A DNA stretch of 64,000 nt, taken from the NCBI GenBank assembly GCA_963757115.1, contig CAVWQV010000001.1, forward strand, positions 1-64,000. The letters are read 5' to 3'. This document shows positions 1-9,798 of the stretch, one piece after another (the stretch's first letter is position 1; the number at the start of each line of letters is the position of its first letter). The notes under the pieces were generated by a model. That model did not search any database, was not told where the DNA came from, and saw nothing but the letters and a program-made list of their open reading frames with translations. The position numbers and the translations under genes were made by a program. This DNA comes from CAVWQV01 sp963757115. GTDB lineage: Bacteria > Pseudomonadota > Alphaproteobacteria > Acetobacterales > Acetobacteraceae.

Positions 1-1
1 G

Positions 2-1174
2 CGCGCCGCGCAGGCCGTCATCCGGGACTTTTATGGCCAGGCCTCGGCCTTTTCCTATTACGAAGGATGCTCGACGGGCGGCGCGGAGGCGATGGAGGAG
101 GCCGAGTTTTATCCGAAGGACTATGACGGCATTCATGCCGTCTCACCGGGCATGGACTACAGCCATCTCATGGAAAGCTTTCTCTGGGGCGCGCTGTTGC
201 CCACCAAAGATCCCGCTGCCACCCTGAACGCCGCCGCGCTGACCTTGCTGAACAACACGGTACTGCAACAATGTGGCGGAGCACAGGCCGTGCAGGCCCG
301 CTACCTCCTCGATCCGCGTGACTGCCATTACGATCCGGCGCAGCTCCTGTGCCAAGCCGGCCAGGACCCGAGCACCTGTCTCACGGCCGACCAGGTCTCG
401 GAGACCAAGCGTCTTTACAGCCCGGTGACCGATCCGCGGACCGGCCTGGATCTCTACCCGGGCTTCGCCCGTGGCAGCGAGAGTCAGTGGTCGCTGATCC
501 AGGGCGCGCTGGTGCCGTCCTTTGCTCAGCCGCTGCTGGCCAATGCGGTCTTCAACAATCCGAACTGGGACTGGACCACGTTCGACTTCGACCGCGACGC
601 GGCGCTCGTGGACCGAGTGCTCAGCCCGGTCATCAACGCGACCAGCCCGGATCTGAGGGCCTTCGCCGCGCATGGGGGTAAGCTGCTCATGACGCAGGGC
701 TGGGCCGATGCGTTGAACGCCCAGACCCTCCCGATCGAGTATTTCAACAGTGTCCTGGCCTTACAGGGATCGCTGGAGCGGACGCAGGCGTTTTTCCGGT
801 TGTTCATGGCCCCCGGCATGAGCCATTGCGGCGGCGGGCCGGGTCCGAACACGATCGGCGGTTCCGCCCCGCCGACCTCCCCGACGCCCGAGCGCGACGT
901 GGTCGCCGCGCTCGAGGCGTGGGTCGAGAACGGCCAGGCGCCGGCTTCACTGATCTCGACCAAATATGTCAACGATAACCCGCCCGCCGTGGCGCGCGAA
1001 CTGACACTCTGCCCCTATCCGCAGGTGGCACGTTTCGCCGGCGGCGACCCGACCCAGGCCGCCAGCTATCGCTGCACCCCGGACGACGATGATTTCGCCA
1101 AGGATCTCGCCGACGAGGTGAGCCATATCGCAACCGACCTGAGAATCGGCGACCCTGCGAACTTGCCGAACTGA
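2..1174 (+). CDS. Tannase/feruloyl esterase family hydrolase (5' partial)
   Basis: Open from the left edge, so the N-terminus, any signal peptide and the start lie outside the window. Near residue 25 the frame contains GCSTGG, the nucleophile motif of the tannase/feruloyl esterase family (serine next to a cysteine). An Asp in QGWADALN and the His in GMSHCGGGPG supply the rest of the catalytic triad, and the Cys beside Ser and the Cys beside His match the CS-D-HC disulfide arrangement known for this family. The visible 390 residues cover most of the hydrolase. These enzymes cleave aromatic esters (gallates, ferulates), usually in the periplasm or outside the cell. A transporter and an acid-utilisation gene follow on the same strand, which suggests an uptake-and-use cluster for a plant-derived acid. 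The natural substrate cannot be read from sequence. Confidence 0.85.
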   Translation, partial: RAAQAVIRDFYGQASAFSYYEGCSTGGAEAMEEAEFYPKDYDGIHAVSPGMDYSHLMESFLWGALLPTKDPAATLNAAALTLLNNTVLQQCGGAQAVQARYLLDPRDCHYDPAQLLCQAGQDPSTCLTADQVSETKRLYSPVTDPRTGLDLYPGFARGSESQWSLIQGALVPSFAQPLLANAVFNNPNWDWTTFDFDRDAALVDRVLSPVINATSPDLRAFAAHGGKLLMTQGWADALNAQTLPIEYFNSVLALQGSLERTQAFFRLFMAPGMSHCGGGPGPNTIGGSAPPTSPTPERDVVAALEAWVENGQAPASLISTKYVNDNPPAVARELTLCPYPQVARFAGGDPTQAASYRCTPDDDDFAKDLADEVSHIATDLRIGDPANLPN

Positions 1175-1290
1175 GGCTAAGCTGGAGTTCGGACGGCAAT
1201 CCCGAAAACATGGAGTCCGGCTTTGCCGGGCTCCCGCTGTTTTGCTTCGCCAGCTGTTGTTGATTTTAGCCCAAAGCTGAGGACCTGCTC

Positions 1291-2580
1291 ATGCTGGCAT
1301 TACTGGGCGCGCTCACCGTCGTCGTTCTGCTCGCCGTGATCATGTCGAAACTGCTGTCGCCGCTCGTGGCGCTCATCACCGTGCCGATCGTCGCGGCGCT
1401 GATCGGCGGGTTCGGTCTGACGACCAGCAAGTTCGTCATCACCGGCATTCGGGATCGCGCCGGTCGCCGGCATGTTCGTGTTCGCGATCCTTTATTTCGG
1501 CATCATGACCGACGCAGGAATGCTTGATCCGATCATCGACCGCATTCTGCGCGCGGTCGGCACCAAGCCCACGCGCATCGTGATGGGCACCACGCTGCTC
1601 GCGCTGCTGATCCATCTGGACGGCTCGGGCGCGGTCTGCTTTCTCGTCACGATTCCCGCGATGCTGCCGCTCTACGAAGCTCGGAATGGACCGGCGCGTC
1701 CTGGCCTGCGCGGTTTCGATGGCGGCCGGCGTGAATTTCCTGCCCTGGACCGGCCGATGCTCCGGGCTTCGGCGGCGCTGAACATCTGCCGTCCGGCATC
1801 TTCCATCCGATGATCGGTGTCAGGTGGTCGGCCTCGTCTTTGTGTTCGCATCGCTTGCTGCTCGGCAGGCGCGAGGAAAAGCGCCTCGGTCTCGGCGGGC
1901 CGAGCGGTGCCGTGCCATGCACGAATCCGCGAACTCACGCCCGAAGAAGAGGCGCTGCGCCGCCCGCGGAATTCCTGGTCAACCTCGTCCTGACGGTCGC
2001 CATCATGGCGGTCATGATGGGCGGCTGGGTCGATCCCGTCGGTCATGTTCATGGTCGGCACGGTCTTGGCGCTGATCGTCAACTATCCGAACGTCGCACA
2101 GCAGCGCACGCGCATCGACGCGCATGCCAGGGCCGCGTTGCTGATGGCTGGCATCCTGCTCGCGGCCGGCGCCTTCACCGGCATCATGACGGGCACCGGC
2201 ATGCTCAAGGCGATGGCCGAGGCGGCGGTCGCCCACGTGCCGCCGGGCATGGGACGGCACATTCCCGTCGTGCTCGGGCTGCTCTCCATGCCGCTCAGCC
2301 TGCTGTTCGACCCGGACACCTTCTATTTCGGCGTGCTGCCGGTCGTGGCCGAGGTGACGAAGAGCCTCGGCGGCCAGCCGGTCCAGGTGGCGCAGGCGGC
2401 GCTTGTCGGGCAGATGACGACCGGCTTCCCGGTCAGCCCGCTGACACCCGCCACCTTCCTCGTGGTCGGCCTGGCGGGATCGAACTGGGCGCGCATCAGC
2501 GCTTCAGCATCCCCTTCCTGTTCGGCGCATCGGTGCTGATGACCATCGCGGCCGTCGTCTTTGGCGTCTTGCCGCTCTGA
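1291..2580 (+). pseudogene. CitMHS-type citrate/proton symporter, multiply frameshifted
   Basis: The start at 1291 opens a hydrophobic N-terminus (LLGALTVVVLLAVIMSKLL). Later pieces, in changing frames, read as one polytopic transporter: FAILYFGIMTDAGMLDPII near 1475, LDGSGAVCFLVTIPAMLPL near 1617, and GTVLALIVNYPNV to PVSPLTPATFLVVGLAG at 2045-2480. These resemble the CitMHS family of metal-citrate/proton symporters (about 430 residues, the length spanned here). I count about ten frame switches, roughly half +1 and half -1, between well-conserved segments without internal stops in the correct frame. That favours sequencing error over decay, but a pseudogene is possible. It lies about 115 bp after the tannase and 25 bp before the AtuA-like gene, so it probably imports the organic acid that cluster handles. 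Confidence 0.6.
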
Positions 2581-2604
2581 CGACAGATCTCGACGGAGGC
2601 AGAC

Positions 2605-3958
2605 ATGAAGACGATCAGGATCGGCGCCGGCGCCGGCTATTCCGGCGACCGGATCGAGCCCGCCGTCGAACTGGCCGAGCGCGGCGGCCTCGCACTATCT
2701 CGTCTTCGAATGCCTGGCCGAGCGCACGATCGCGCTGGCGCAGCAGGCGCGAAGCTGCGAGACCCGTCCGCCGGCTACGACCCGCTGCTCGACGGCGCGC
2801 ATGGAGGCGGTGCTGCGCCCGTGCGCCGAGCAGGGCATCCGCATCATCACCAACATGGGTGCGGCGAACCCGCTCGCCGCGGCGAAGGCGACGGCCGAGA
2901 TCGCGCGTCGCCTGGGCCTCGGCGGGCTGCGAGATCGCCGCGGTCACCGGCGACGACGTGCTCGACGAGGTGCGGCGGGGCGACTATGCGCTTCTGGAGC
3001 GGCCCGGCACCGTTGCTTCGCTCGGCGACCGCATCCGCTCCGCCAACGCCTATCTCGGCGTCGGCGCCGATCGTCGAGGCGCTGCGCGGCGGGCGCGGAC
3101 GTGGTGATCACCGGCCGGGTCGGCGATCCGGCGCTGTTCCTGGCGCCGCTGGTCCACGAATTCGGCTGGGCGATGGACGACTGGGACCGGCTCGGCAAGG
3201 GCACGGTGGTCGGCCATCTGCTGGAATGCGCCGGCCAGATCACCGGCGGCTATTTCGCCGATCCCGGATACAAGGACGTGCCCGATCTGGCGCGGCTCGG
3301 CTTTCCGATCGCCGAGGTGAGCGAGGACGGCTCCGCGGTCATCACCAAGGTCGCGGGCTCGGGCGGCCGGATCGGCGTCGCGACCTGCAAGGAGCAGCTG
3401 CTGTACGAGATTGCTCGATCCCGCGGCGCTACCTGCAGCCGGACGTGGTCGCGGATTTCTCCGCGGTGCGCTTTGCCGAGCAGGGGCGCGACCGCATCGC
3501 GGTGAGCGGCGGCACCGGGCGGCAGCGGCCCGATACGCTGAAGGTCTCGGTCGGCTATCTCGACAGCTATGTCGGCGAGGGGCAGATCTCCTATGCCGGT
3601 CCGGGCGCGGTGGCGCGGGCGCGGCTCGCGCTCGATATCGTCGCCGAGCGGCTGAAGCTGACCGGCGTCCGCACGACGCGAGACCGCGCTTCGAGCTGAT
3701 CGGCGTGGACGCGGTGCATAAGGGCGGCGGCGCCGCGGCCCGATGCAGAGCCGGCCGAGGTGCGCGTCCGCGTGGTCGGGCGCACCGACAGCCTGGCGGA
3801 GGCGATCCGGATCGGCAACGAGGTGGAGACGCTCTACACCAACGGTCCGGCCGGCGGCGGCGGCGCGTGGAAGCAGGTCGAAGCAGGTGGTCGCGGTGGT
3901 CTCCACGCTGATCCCGCGGGATCGCGTACAGCCCGCCGTCAGCTACGAGGTGGCGTGA
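2605..3958 (+). pseudogene. AtuA-like acyclic terpene/acyl-CoA utilisation protein (DUF1446), multiply frameshifted
   Basis: Start ATG 2605 follows a GGAGG-type site. Segments in shifting frames assemble into a protein of about 450 residues typical of the DUF1446/AtuA N-terminal domain: IRIGAGAGYSGDRIEPA, YLVFECLAERTIALAQ, RIITNMGAANPLAAAK, GADVVITGRVGDPALFLAPL, HLLECAGQITGGYFADPG, GYLDSYVGEGQISYAGPG. About twelve frame switches are needed and eleven of them are +1. The next gene starts one base after this stop and encodes the usual partner domain, which in many genomes is fused to it. The family is linked to acyclic terpene (citronellol/geraniol) and related hydroxyacyl degradation, but exact reactions are unproven. 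Whether the gene is really broken depends on resequencing. Confidence 0.6.
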
Positions 3959-3959
3959 G

Positions 3960-4272
3960 ATGAGGCTGCGCGAACTCGCCCATGCACGCACGGGCGACAA
4001 AGGCGACACCTCGCAAATTTCCGTCATCGCCTACGATGCGGGCGACTTCGCTTATCTTGCGCGAGCACGTCACGGCCGAGCGCGTGCGCGCGCATTTCGC
4101 GCCGGTCGTGCGCGGGGAGGTGAGGCGCTACGAACTGCCCGGCCTCGGCGCGCTGAACTTCGTGATGGAGAACGCGCTCGCGGGCGGCGTCACGCGCTCC
4201 CTGTCGCTCGACGCGCACGGCAAGTGTCTCGGTTCCGTGCTGCTGGAACTGGAGATCCCCGACCGGCAGTAA
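3960..4272 (+). CDS. AtuA-like C-terminal domain protein, one frameshift
   Basis: Begins with MRLRELAHARTGDKGDTSQISVIAYDA, the conserved opening of the small domain that accompanies AtuA/DUF1446 proteins; the RTGDKGD motif is characteristic. One +1 shift near 4055 moves the frame, after which EHVTAERVRAHFAPVVRGE and LGALNFVMENALAGGVTRS continue to the stop at 4272. With the shift removed the product is about 103 residues, normal for the stand-alone form. The ATG lies one base after the stop of the preceding gene, so the two are translationally coupled and probably act as one complex. Confidence 0.6.
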
Positions 4273-4375
4273 GCGGACGCCTGCAATAAGCTCGAGCGAC
4301 CTGCCTTCTATGAACCGGGATGTCCGCCATCTTGCAAAGGCCAGTCGCGCAAATCTGCTGATTGCAGCACGGAGA

Positions 4376-6285
4376 CTAAGCTCTTTCATGGTGCTCGATG
4401 ATCTGAATGCGGCCCCACCTTAGGGTCAGCTCGCCGATGCGGCGGTTTACCGTGACCCGTTCGTCGGCGTCGGCCAGCATGTCGGCGAGCTGGTCGCGGA
4501 ACCGCCGGTGCCGGATGCCGAAACAGTCGGCGAAGCTCAAGGGCCGCGCCCAGTCCGGTAGCTCGCCGAGCGCCTCGCCGAGGATGCCGCGGAGCAGCGC
4601 GGCGGAGCGGGCCAGCAGATCGGGGAAGTGCTCGGGATCGGCGTCGATCTCCGCCCGCATGGCGCGCACTTCCGGGATCAGCCGCCGCAGATAGGCGCGA
4701 TACAGCGCGGTGCCGATCTCCTTCTGGGCGCGCCGCGCGATCCGCTCGGTGACCGAACGGTTCTCCGGGATCGCGGCGTCGATGTGGCAGGTGACCATGC
4801 GCTTGGTGAGGTCCGGCGGGATCGTGCTGACGTCGCGGTTGGTGGTGAGCACGACCGGGGCATACTGGCTCCCCATCTCCTGGTCGGTCCGCACCAGGTC
4901 GGGGACTGGCTGGTGAACTTGTCCCGCGTCACGTCGTCGATCAGCAGCGGGATGGCGCCCAGCCGGTCGCGCAGGCCGAGCGCCCGGTTGGCGGTGAACT
5001 GGCCGCTGCGGATCATCTTCTCGAAGCCGAACATCGAGCGCGCGGCAATGCGGGTGAACAGCGTCTTGCCGCCGCTCGAGCGGCCGTACAGCACCGCATA
5101 GACCGGATAGACCCAGGGATCGATGCCGACCGGTACCGCGGCCTGCCGCAGATGCGGCGCCGCGGGCGCGGCATAGAGCCAGACCAGGAACGCCCAGTAG
5201 ACCTCGATCGCCCCGGCGGCGTTGCCGAAGAAGGCGCGGAAGCTGCCGAGATAGTCGACCAGGATGCGCGCGTCGCGGGCGACGGCGTCCGCCGGCACCG
5301 TTTCCTCCGGGTGCAGCCAGGGCACGCCGTCGAGCCGCACCACGCCGGTCGCGAAGTCGATCTCGGCGCGCGGGATGCGGTCCTCGGCGGCATCCCCCAG
5401 CGGGCGCGCCTGATGGCTGCGGATGACCCGCAGGATGCTGGCCGCATTGACGATGGTGCGGCCGGCCTTGTCCTTCGGCAGCACCAGCTCCTTCAGCTCG
5501 GCCCCGAGCGCCGCGGCCGTGCGCAACGCGTCCGCGGCGAAGCCCGAAGGCGCCGGCCGCGCCGGCTGGTCCACCAGGGCGATCCCGGCATTCAGCACGC
5601 GGACGATCGGCACCTCTTCCAGCGCCAGCGGCGTGTCGCGGGCGACCGCCGCGCCGTCCACGCCGCGCGCGACCAAGGCGTCGGCCTCGACCGGCAGGCT
5701 GTCCTTCCAGTCGCGCTGGTAGTAGCCGTCGAACAGCGTCCAGGCAGGCGCGCCCTCGAACACCACGTAGACCTCGTGCTGCCGGCCCTCGAACGCGGCC
5801 AGGCTGAGATTGGCCGAGCCGGTGACGACCCGTTTGCCGGCCGGACCGGAGAGCAGATAGAGCTTCTCGTGGCTCGGCCGCCCGCGCAGCAACCGAAAGC
5901 GCAGGCTCCCGGCGGCCACCCGCTCGATGAGACCTTGGCCGGCGCGGCCGAGCAGCCGACCCAGCGCTTCGACCAGCGCCTTCTGGTCCACCAGTGCGTC
6001 GGCGAAGCCGTAGGCCTGCACGGTCTGGCTCGCCTGGGCGAGCGCGAGATGCTCCTTCGACAGGATGCTCTCCGAGCCGAACACGATCTCCATGTCCTCG
6101 AGCCGGCCCGCGAGCCGCAGCAGGAACTCGAGGCTGCTCGAGAAGGTGATGGCCTTCAGCGCCGTGCAGCCGTCGAACAGCTCCTCCCAGCTTGCCTGAT
6201 CTTGGGAGAGGAGTTCGGCACGGAACACGGTCAGCGGCTTGGCGGCGGGCTGCAGACCGGTGTCAGCGAACAGGTCGGCGGCCAT
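4376..6285 (-). CDS. PLD-like nuclease fused to AAA/SF3-like ATPase, one frameshift
   Basis: Starts at ATG 6285 and runs to TAG 4376-4378, with one shift near 4905 joining two long frames (about 635 residues in all). The N-terminal third carries HEKLYLL followed by VVTGSANLS, which is the phospholipase-D HxK...GSxN signature of single-HKD nucleases, although the usual Asp of the HKD motif is Ser here. The C-terminal half has a Walker A (YGRSSGGKT), a Walker B (IPLLIDD), a sensor-like VVLTTNRD and a possible arginine finger (PPDLTKRM), as in AAA+/SF3 helicases. PLD nucleases coupled to NTPases occur in restriction and other defence contexts. It stands alone at the left end of the mobile block. 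The function is inferred from domains only, and I do not recognise a named family. Confidence 0.6.
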
Positions 6286-6470
6286 TGCTCGGGACTCCCA
6301 CTCGTCAATGATCCGGGCCTAGCACCCGCATGCCGCCGAGCAATACACCGGCTGCAGCTTGCTGGCAGAGCGGGGCAAGTCGTGCCGGTGTGCCTGGTGG
6401 CCGGCCAGGGCGAACGAGCCGCGCACAGTAGCGCAACGAAGGTGCTTATCGCGTGCGGCGTCGAACCACG

Positions 6471-6944
6471 TCATCGCGGGATTTGGGAAGCATTCAGTTG
6501 CGCCAGGTAGCTTCGTATGTGCGGGGGAATTGGCGTTCTCGACACGGCTTCGGGCTCCCTGAAGCGGGCCGCGACAATCTCCCTGTTGTCGATCGCGAGC
6601 GCCGGTTCCGTGGCGAGACGCAGCTCGAAGATGCGCACGTGATCGCGACGATACTCCCAATCCTGCAACGAATCATGCACGAGCCTCAGTCGGTGGGGTT
6701 CGACGCGAAGCCCGACTTCTTCGGCCAACTCCCTGCAGGCTGCCTCCCGAGCATTCTCGCCAGGTTCCACACTGCCCCCGGGGAAGGTCCAGGTTTGCCG
6801 GTAGGATTGGCGCACCATCAAGACCCGCCCGCCGTGCCAGACCGCGACCAGCGCTCCATCATGATTGGGACGCCTGACGCGCCACCAGAGGCGCATGGCG
6901 CGAAAGCCCACCTGGAACGCGAGCCGCCAAGCCCGATCGATCAT
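6471..6944 (-). CDS. NUDIX hydrolase
   Basis: Contains a complete Nudix box: Gly, five residues, Glu, seven residues, then RELAEEVGL, in the stretch beginning GSVEPGENAREA. Preceded by VWHGGRVLMVRQSYRQTW and FPGG, as usual in the fold. The chosen start (MIDRAWRLAFQ, 6944) gives 157 residues and drops a low-complexity upstream extension that lacks similarity to the family. Nudix enzymes hydrolyse nucleoside diphosphates linked to another moiety, with Mg2+ held by the box glutamates. The substrate cannot be predicted. It lies convergent to the HTH gene and is separated from the PLD-ATPase gene by about 185 bp. Confidence 0.85.
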   Translation of the reverse strand: MIDRAWRLAFQVGFRAMRLWWRVRRPNHDGALVAVWHGGRVLMVRQSYRQTWTFPGGSVEPGENAREAACRELAEEVGLRVEPHRLRLVHDSLQDWEYRRDHVRIFELRLATEPALAIDNREIVAARFREPEAVSRTPIPPHIRSYLAQLNASQIPR

Positions 6945-7265
6945 CCGCGCATTCGACGATGCCGCTCGGTCGCCGGATGAAGTGGGCGTCGCATTGCGAT
7001 CATTCGAATCCACCAAAGCCTCGTGGGCGATTTGAGGATCGGCCGAGTTTACCGGCGCTGGCGTGGATCGACAGGGCGCGACACGCAAGCTGGTTCCGGA
7101 TTCGCCGGTCGCGGACTGCTGGCGCGGCCGGCAGAGTGAGCTGGGGCTTGCGCGGGCACGGTGCGCAAGCTCAATCGCGGAGAAAGACCGAGCAATCGTC
7201 GAGGAAGTTGCAATTCTGCCCGCACAGGACCCAGATGCGTCGTGTTGTCACAGGCCAGGGGTGAA
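6945..7265. other. Intergenic stretch, no gene seen
   Basis: About 320 bases between the divergently transcribed NUDIX and HTH genes. I see no convincing coding sequence, RNA or strong promoter match. Both promoters should lie here by position. Confidence 0.4.
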
Positions 7266-7478
7266 ATGATGACACGTTCTGAGCGCGCGGTCGTCCGGCT
7301 CCGCCAAGAGTTTCGCGTCGCCGATCTCGCCGAGAAGCTCGGCATCACTCCACCGGCGATTTACGCGTGGACCCGAGTCCCGGAACGCCGCGTCGCAGAG
7401 CTCTCCAGGATCACCCGTATTCCGCGGCATGAGCTGCGGCCGGACCTGTTCCGGTCGCCGGCGCGCCAGGCCGTTTGA
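7266..7478 (+). CDS. Small helix-turn-helix protein (YdaS/Cro-like)
   Basis: Seventy residues. The centre, RVADLAEKLGITPPAIYAWTRVPERRVAELSRIT, reads as a helix-turn-helix of the YdaS/Cro type: two helices around LGIT, with the recognition helix PPAIYAW. The start ATG 7266 has a purine-rich site (CAGGGG) seven bases upstream. Small Cro-like proteins of this kind are common in phages and integrative elements and probably regulate neighbouring element genes by repression. No operator could be assigned. Confidence 0.7.
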   Translation: MMTRSERAVVRLRQEFRVADLAEKLGITPPAIYAWTRVPERRVAELSRITRIPRHELRPDLFRSPARQAV

Positions 7479-7507
7479 CGTCGCTAGAGCGCCGCGATCT
7501 CTGGAGC

Positions 7508-8113
7508 TCATTCGGCAAACAGGAGAGCCGTCGGCGTGTCCTCCGATCGCTGGTAGTCGAAGACGACCCACGCATGATGATGCTGGGCAGAGTTGGTCCG
7601 CTCGCCCATGTCGAACCACCGGATGCGTTTGGTCAGCACCACGACGGCGGCCAACGGAGCGGATGACATCAGCGCCGCCGCTCGCTTGCCGGCGATCCAT
7701 TGCAAACGGACGAGCAGCGCGAGCTGCCCGCTGGCAGTTTCGGCCAGCGACAACGTGTGGCGCACGAATTCGAGCATGGCCGCCGATGACCGGTCCTGGC
7801 TCTTGTGCGATCCGGTATCGCCATACGGCGGGTTGGTGACCAGCGACCGACATCCCGCCGGCATGGCACGGCATTCCAGAATGTCGATCCCGGGCGTTCC
7901 ATAGCCGTAATCGGCGATGTCCGTCGAGACGACCGTGTATCCCTGTCCAGCGAGAGCCTGGGAGATGGCGCCGGTCCCGCAGCAAGGTTCCCACACAGGC
8001 CCGCGCAGGCGCACATGCCGCAGCAGAGCATCCGTCACCCAGTGCGGCGTCGCGTAGAAGTCGTTCGCGTTCCGGAGGTAACCGGAATAGTGAATGGAGC
8101 GGTGTTCGGACAT
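7508..8113 (-). CDS. Adenine-specific DNA methyltransferase-like protein
   Basis: Carries a methyltransferase motif I, WEPCCGTGAISQAL, and a catalytic motif IV, NPPYG, in the order of N6-adenine/N4-cytosine methylases (201 residues). FYATPHWVTDALL before motif I is typical of phage and plasmid orphan methylases. Start ATG 8113 (MSEHRSIHY) is chosen because GAGG lies just upstream and homologous sequence begins there; a longer frame to 8251 exists. No restriction endonuclease is adjacent, so it is probably an orphan enzyme for self-protection or regulation. Its target is unknown, and no separate target-recognition domain is obvious. Confidence 0.75.
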   Translation of the reverse strand: MSEHRSIHYSGYLRNANDFYATPHWVTDALLRHVRLRGPVWEPCCGTGAISQALAGQGYTVVSTDIADYGYGTPGIDILECRAMPAGCRSLVTNPPYGDTGSHKSQDRSSAAMLEFVRHTLSLAETASGQLALLVRLQWIAGKRAAALMSSAPLAAVVVLTKRIRWFDMGERTNSAQHHHAWVVFDYQRSEDTPTALLFAE

Positions 8114-8310
8114 ATCCTCGGTGACCTGGTGCCGGTGCGCTCGGCTTGAGCCGCTCGGGTCGCGGATGAATTGGTGGACCTGCGTTATCCCCGTCCTTCC
8201 GGCGGCAGTCGCCGGCATCCCGCCTCGTCTGCTGCATGAAGGCACGTCCACACGCCCGGGACGCCACCTCGGTGAGGTCCGAGCTGAGCGACGCGACGCG
8301 GGACGTGGGC

Positions 8311-8637
8311 TCAGATCGCCTCTCGCAGGTCTTTCGCGGCCCGGAACGCGACCTTCTTGCTCGCCTTGATCTTGATCGCTTCACCGGTCGCCGGGTTACG
8401 GCCCATCCGCGCGGCGCGCTTGCGGACTTGCAGGATGCCAAGACCGTTGAAGCGAAGCCGGTCGCCTTTCTTGAGATGGCGGGTGGCGAGGGCGACCATC
8501 CCAGTCAGCACAGCCTCCGCCTGTTTCTTCGACAATTCGTGCCGCTCCGCGAGCTCGGCGGCCAGGTGCTTCAGGGTCACGGTCGCCGGTTGGGCGGCTT
8601 TCGGTCTGGCCGCCGGAGCAGGCTTCTTGGTCGCCAC
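8311..8637 (-). CDS. HU family DNA-binding protein
   Basis: The C-terminus GRNPATGEAIKIKASKKVAF is the HU/IHF signature (the DNA-intercalating arm around RNPATG). Before it come two helices, HLAAELAERHELSKKQAEAVL. An Ala/Lys/Pro-rich N-terminal extension (KKPAPAARPKAAQ) makes it longer (108 residues) than classical 90-residue HU. I chose GTG 8637 because an AAGGAAGG site sits about eight bases upstream; ATG 8673 is the alternative. A mobile-element HU could shape the element DNA or assist recombination. It is in tandem with the methylase gene, about 200 bp upstream of it. Confidence 0.85.
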   Translation of the reverse strand: MATKKPAPAARPKAAQPATVTLKHLAAELAERHELSKKQAEAVLTGMVALATRHLKKGDRLRFNGLGILQVRKRAARMGRNPATGEAIKIKASKKVAFRAAKDLREAI

Positions 8638-8878
8638 GGTGTTTCCTTCCTTGCCGAATTGAGTCGGGGTCATGGGAAGGCAATCATGCCGGCCATCGAT
8701 GTTCAACACCGGTCGAAGGAGTGCCGCGAGAAGCGAACCAAAATGCCGGAGCGCTACCGGTTTTCGGCACAAAGCGGGAGTGGCGCTCCATTGCGGACGG
8801 CTCGCGGTGGACTGGAACGATTTACAACCGACTCGCGGCCTTGTAGAATTGCAAGAGCATCATCCCGGGGATCTCGTC

Positions 8879-9118
8879 ATGCCTCAGGTTCGGTTTGCCT
8901 GGAGTGCGCAGCTGGTCGACGTTCGGCGCCAGGCCTGCCCACGCGCCAAATGGAATGCACAACAGCGTGCGTGGACGATGACCGATGCGGATGCCAAGAC
9001 CTTCTTGGCCGCCGGCCATTCCCGGCTCGATATGGTGCGGGAAAGCAGCGAGGTCGCCATTGATGGCGAACGCTGGATTATCGGCTTCTTTCAGGGCGCG
9101 CCATGCCGACGCGCTTAG
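8879..9118 (+). CDS. Small hypothetical protein
   Basis: Seventy-nine residues starting MPQVRFAWSAQLVD at ATG 8879, with GGGGAT upstream. The sequence (WNAQQRAWTMTDADAKTFLAAGHSRL) looks like a folded alpha/beta domain with a Trp-rich core and not like a shadow frame. No family name can be assigned. It lies between HU and the WGR-domain gene and probably belongs to the element accessory set. Confidence 0.5.
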   Translation: MPQVRFAWSAQLVDVRRQACPRAKWNAQQRAWTMTDADAKTFLAAGHSRLDMVRESSEVAIDGERWIIGFFQGAPCRRA

Positions 9119-9296
9119 CGGAATCGAAGCCGGCGCGTTTCCGAATCGATGGCGGCGTTCCGTGGCGAATGTCGCCTTTGATATCGCCGCGGACCGGATA
9201 AAGCCACAATGGAGATGAAACCAGCCTGCAGGTCGGTGAATCCGCCGCCGGTGTCTCGCGTTCTGCTCCCGAACGGAGGACGAAGGGAGTTGTCCG

Positions 9297-9590
9297 ATGC
9301 TAATCGAACTGCGGGCCTGCCGGCCGGCCGCGAATTGTTATCGACACTGGCGGGTGGAGGCGGGCGTGGATTTGTTCGGACATGTGACCGCGCGGGTCAC
9401 TTTCGGCCGCATCGGCCGTGCTGGGCGGACCATCCGCTACGAATTCGCCTCGGAAGCGGAGCTACAGGCCTTCCTGCGTCGCCGCTTGCGCCGCCGCGCC
9501 ACGGCCGAGCGGCGGATCGGTGTCGCCTATCGCGTCGCGCGGGCGCCTGCCGCAGCGGCGCCGCTGCTGCGTATGGTCGGACTGGCGTAA
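9297..9590 (+). CDS. WGR-domain protein
   Basis: Ninety-seven residues made almost entirely of a WGR-like domain: YRHWRVEAGVDLFGHVTARVTFGRIGRAGRT, the strand-turn pattern of the family in which GRIG replaces the eponymous WGR. WGR domains bind nucleic acids and occur in PARP enzymes and in many plasmid proteins. Start ATG 9297 has AAGGGAG upstream. A related but truncated WGR copy lies in inverse orientation at 9799-9960, so the domain was duplicated locally. Confidence 0.75.
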   Translation: MLIELRACRPAANCYRHWRVEAGVDLFGHVTARVTFGRIGRAGRTIRYEFASEAELQAFLRRRLRRRATAERRIGVAYRVARAPAAAAPLLRMVGLA

Positions 9591-9689
9591 CCGCGCGCGC
9601 CTCCGTTCGGGCTGACGCTGGCCGACTCATGCATCGCGCGGGCTAGGCGGCGCGGGCCGCACACCGTTCGCAGGATCGCCTGCTAGCCG

Positions 9690-9798
9690 TCCTCCATCGT
9701 GCAACGGAGGGCAAGGGGCTGGAGTTCGCGCAAATCTTGCTGCCCGCCTGGGAGGGCGGAACTTTCCCGCCCCCCTATGGCGATTCCGCCGAGGTGGG
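9690..9798 (+). pseudogene. Fragment of a UvrD-type helicase C-terminus
   Basis: The DNA closely matches the motif V region of the intact helicase gene at about 13383-13482: both contain GGCAAGGGGCTGGAGTTC followed by GCCTGGGAG and the stretch encoding FPP-YG. Only about 110 bp is present, without motif I or VI, so this is a remnant. It abuts the inverted WGR remnant, marking a recombination scar. Confidence 0.6.
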
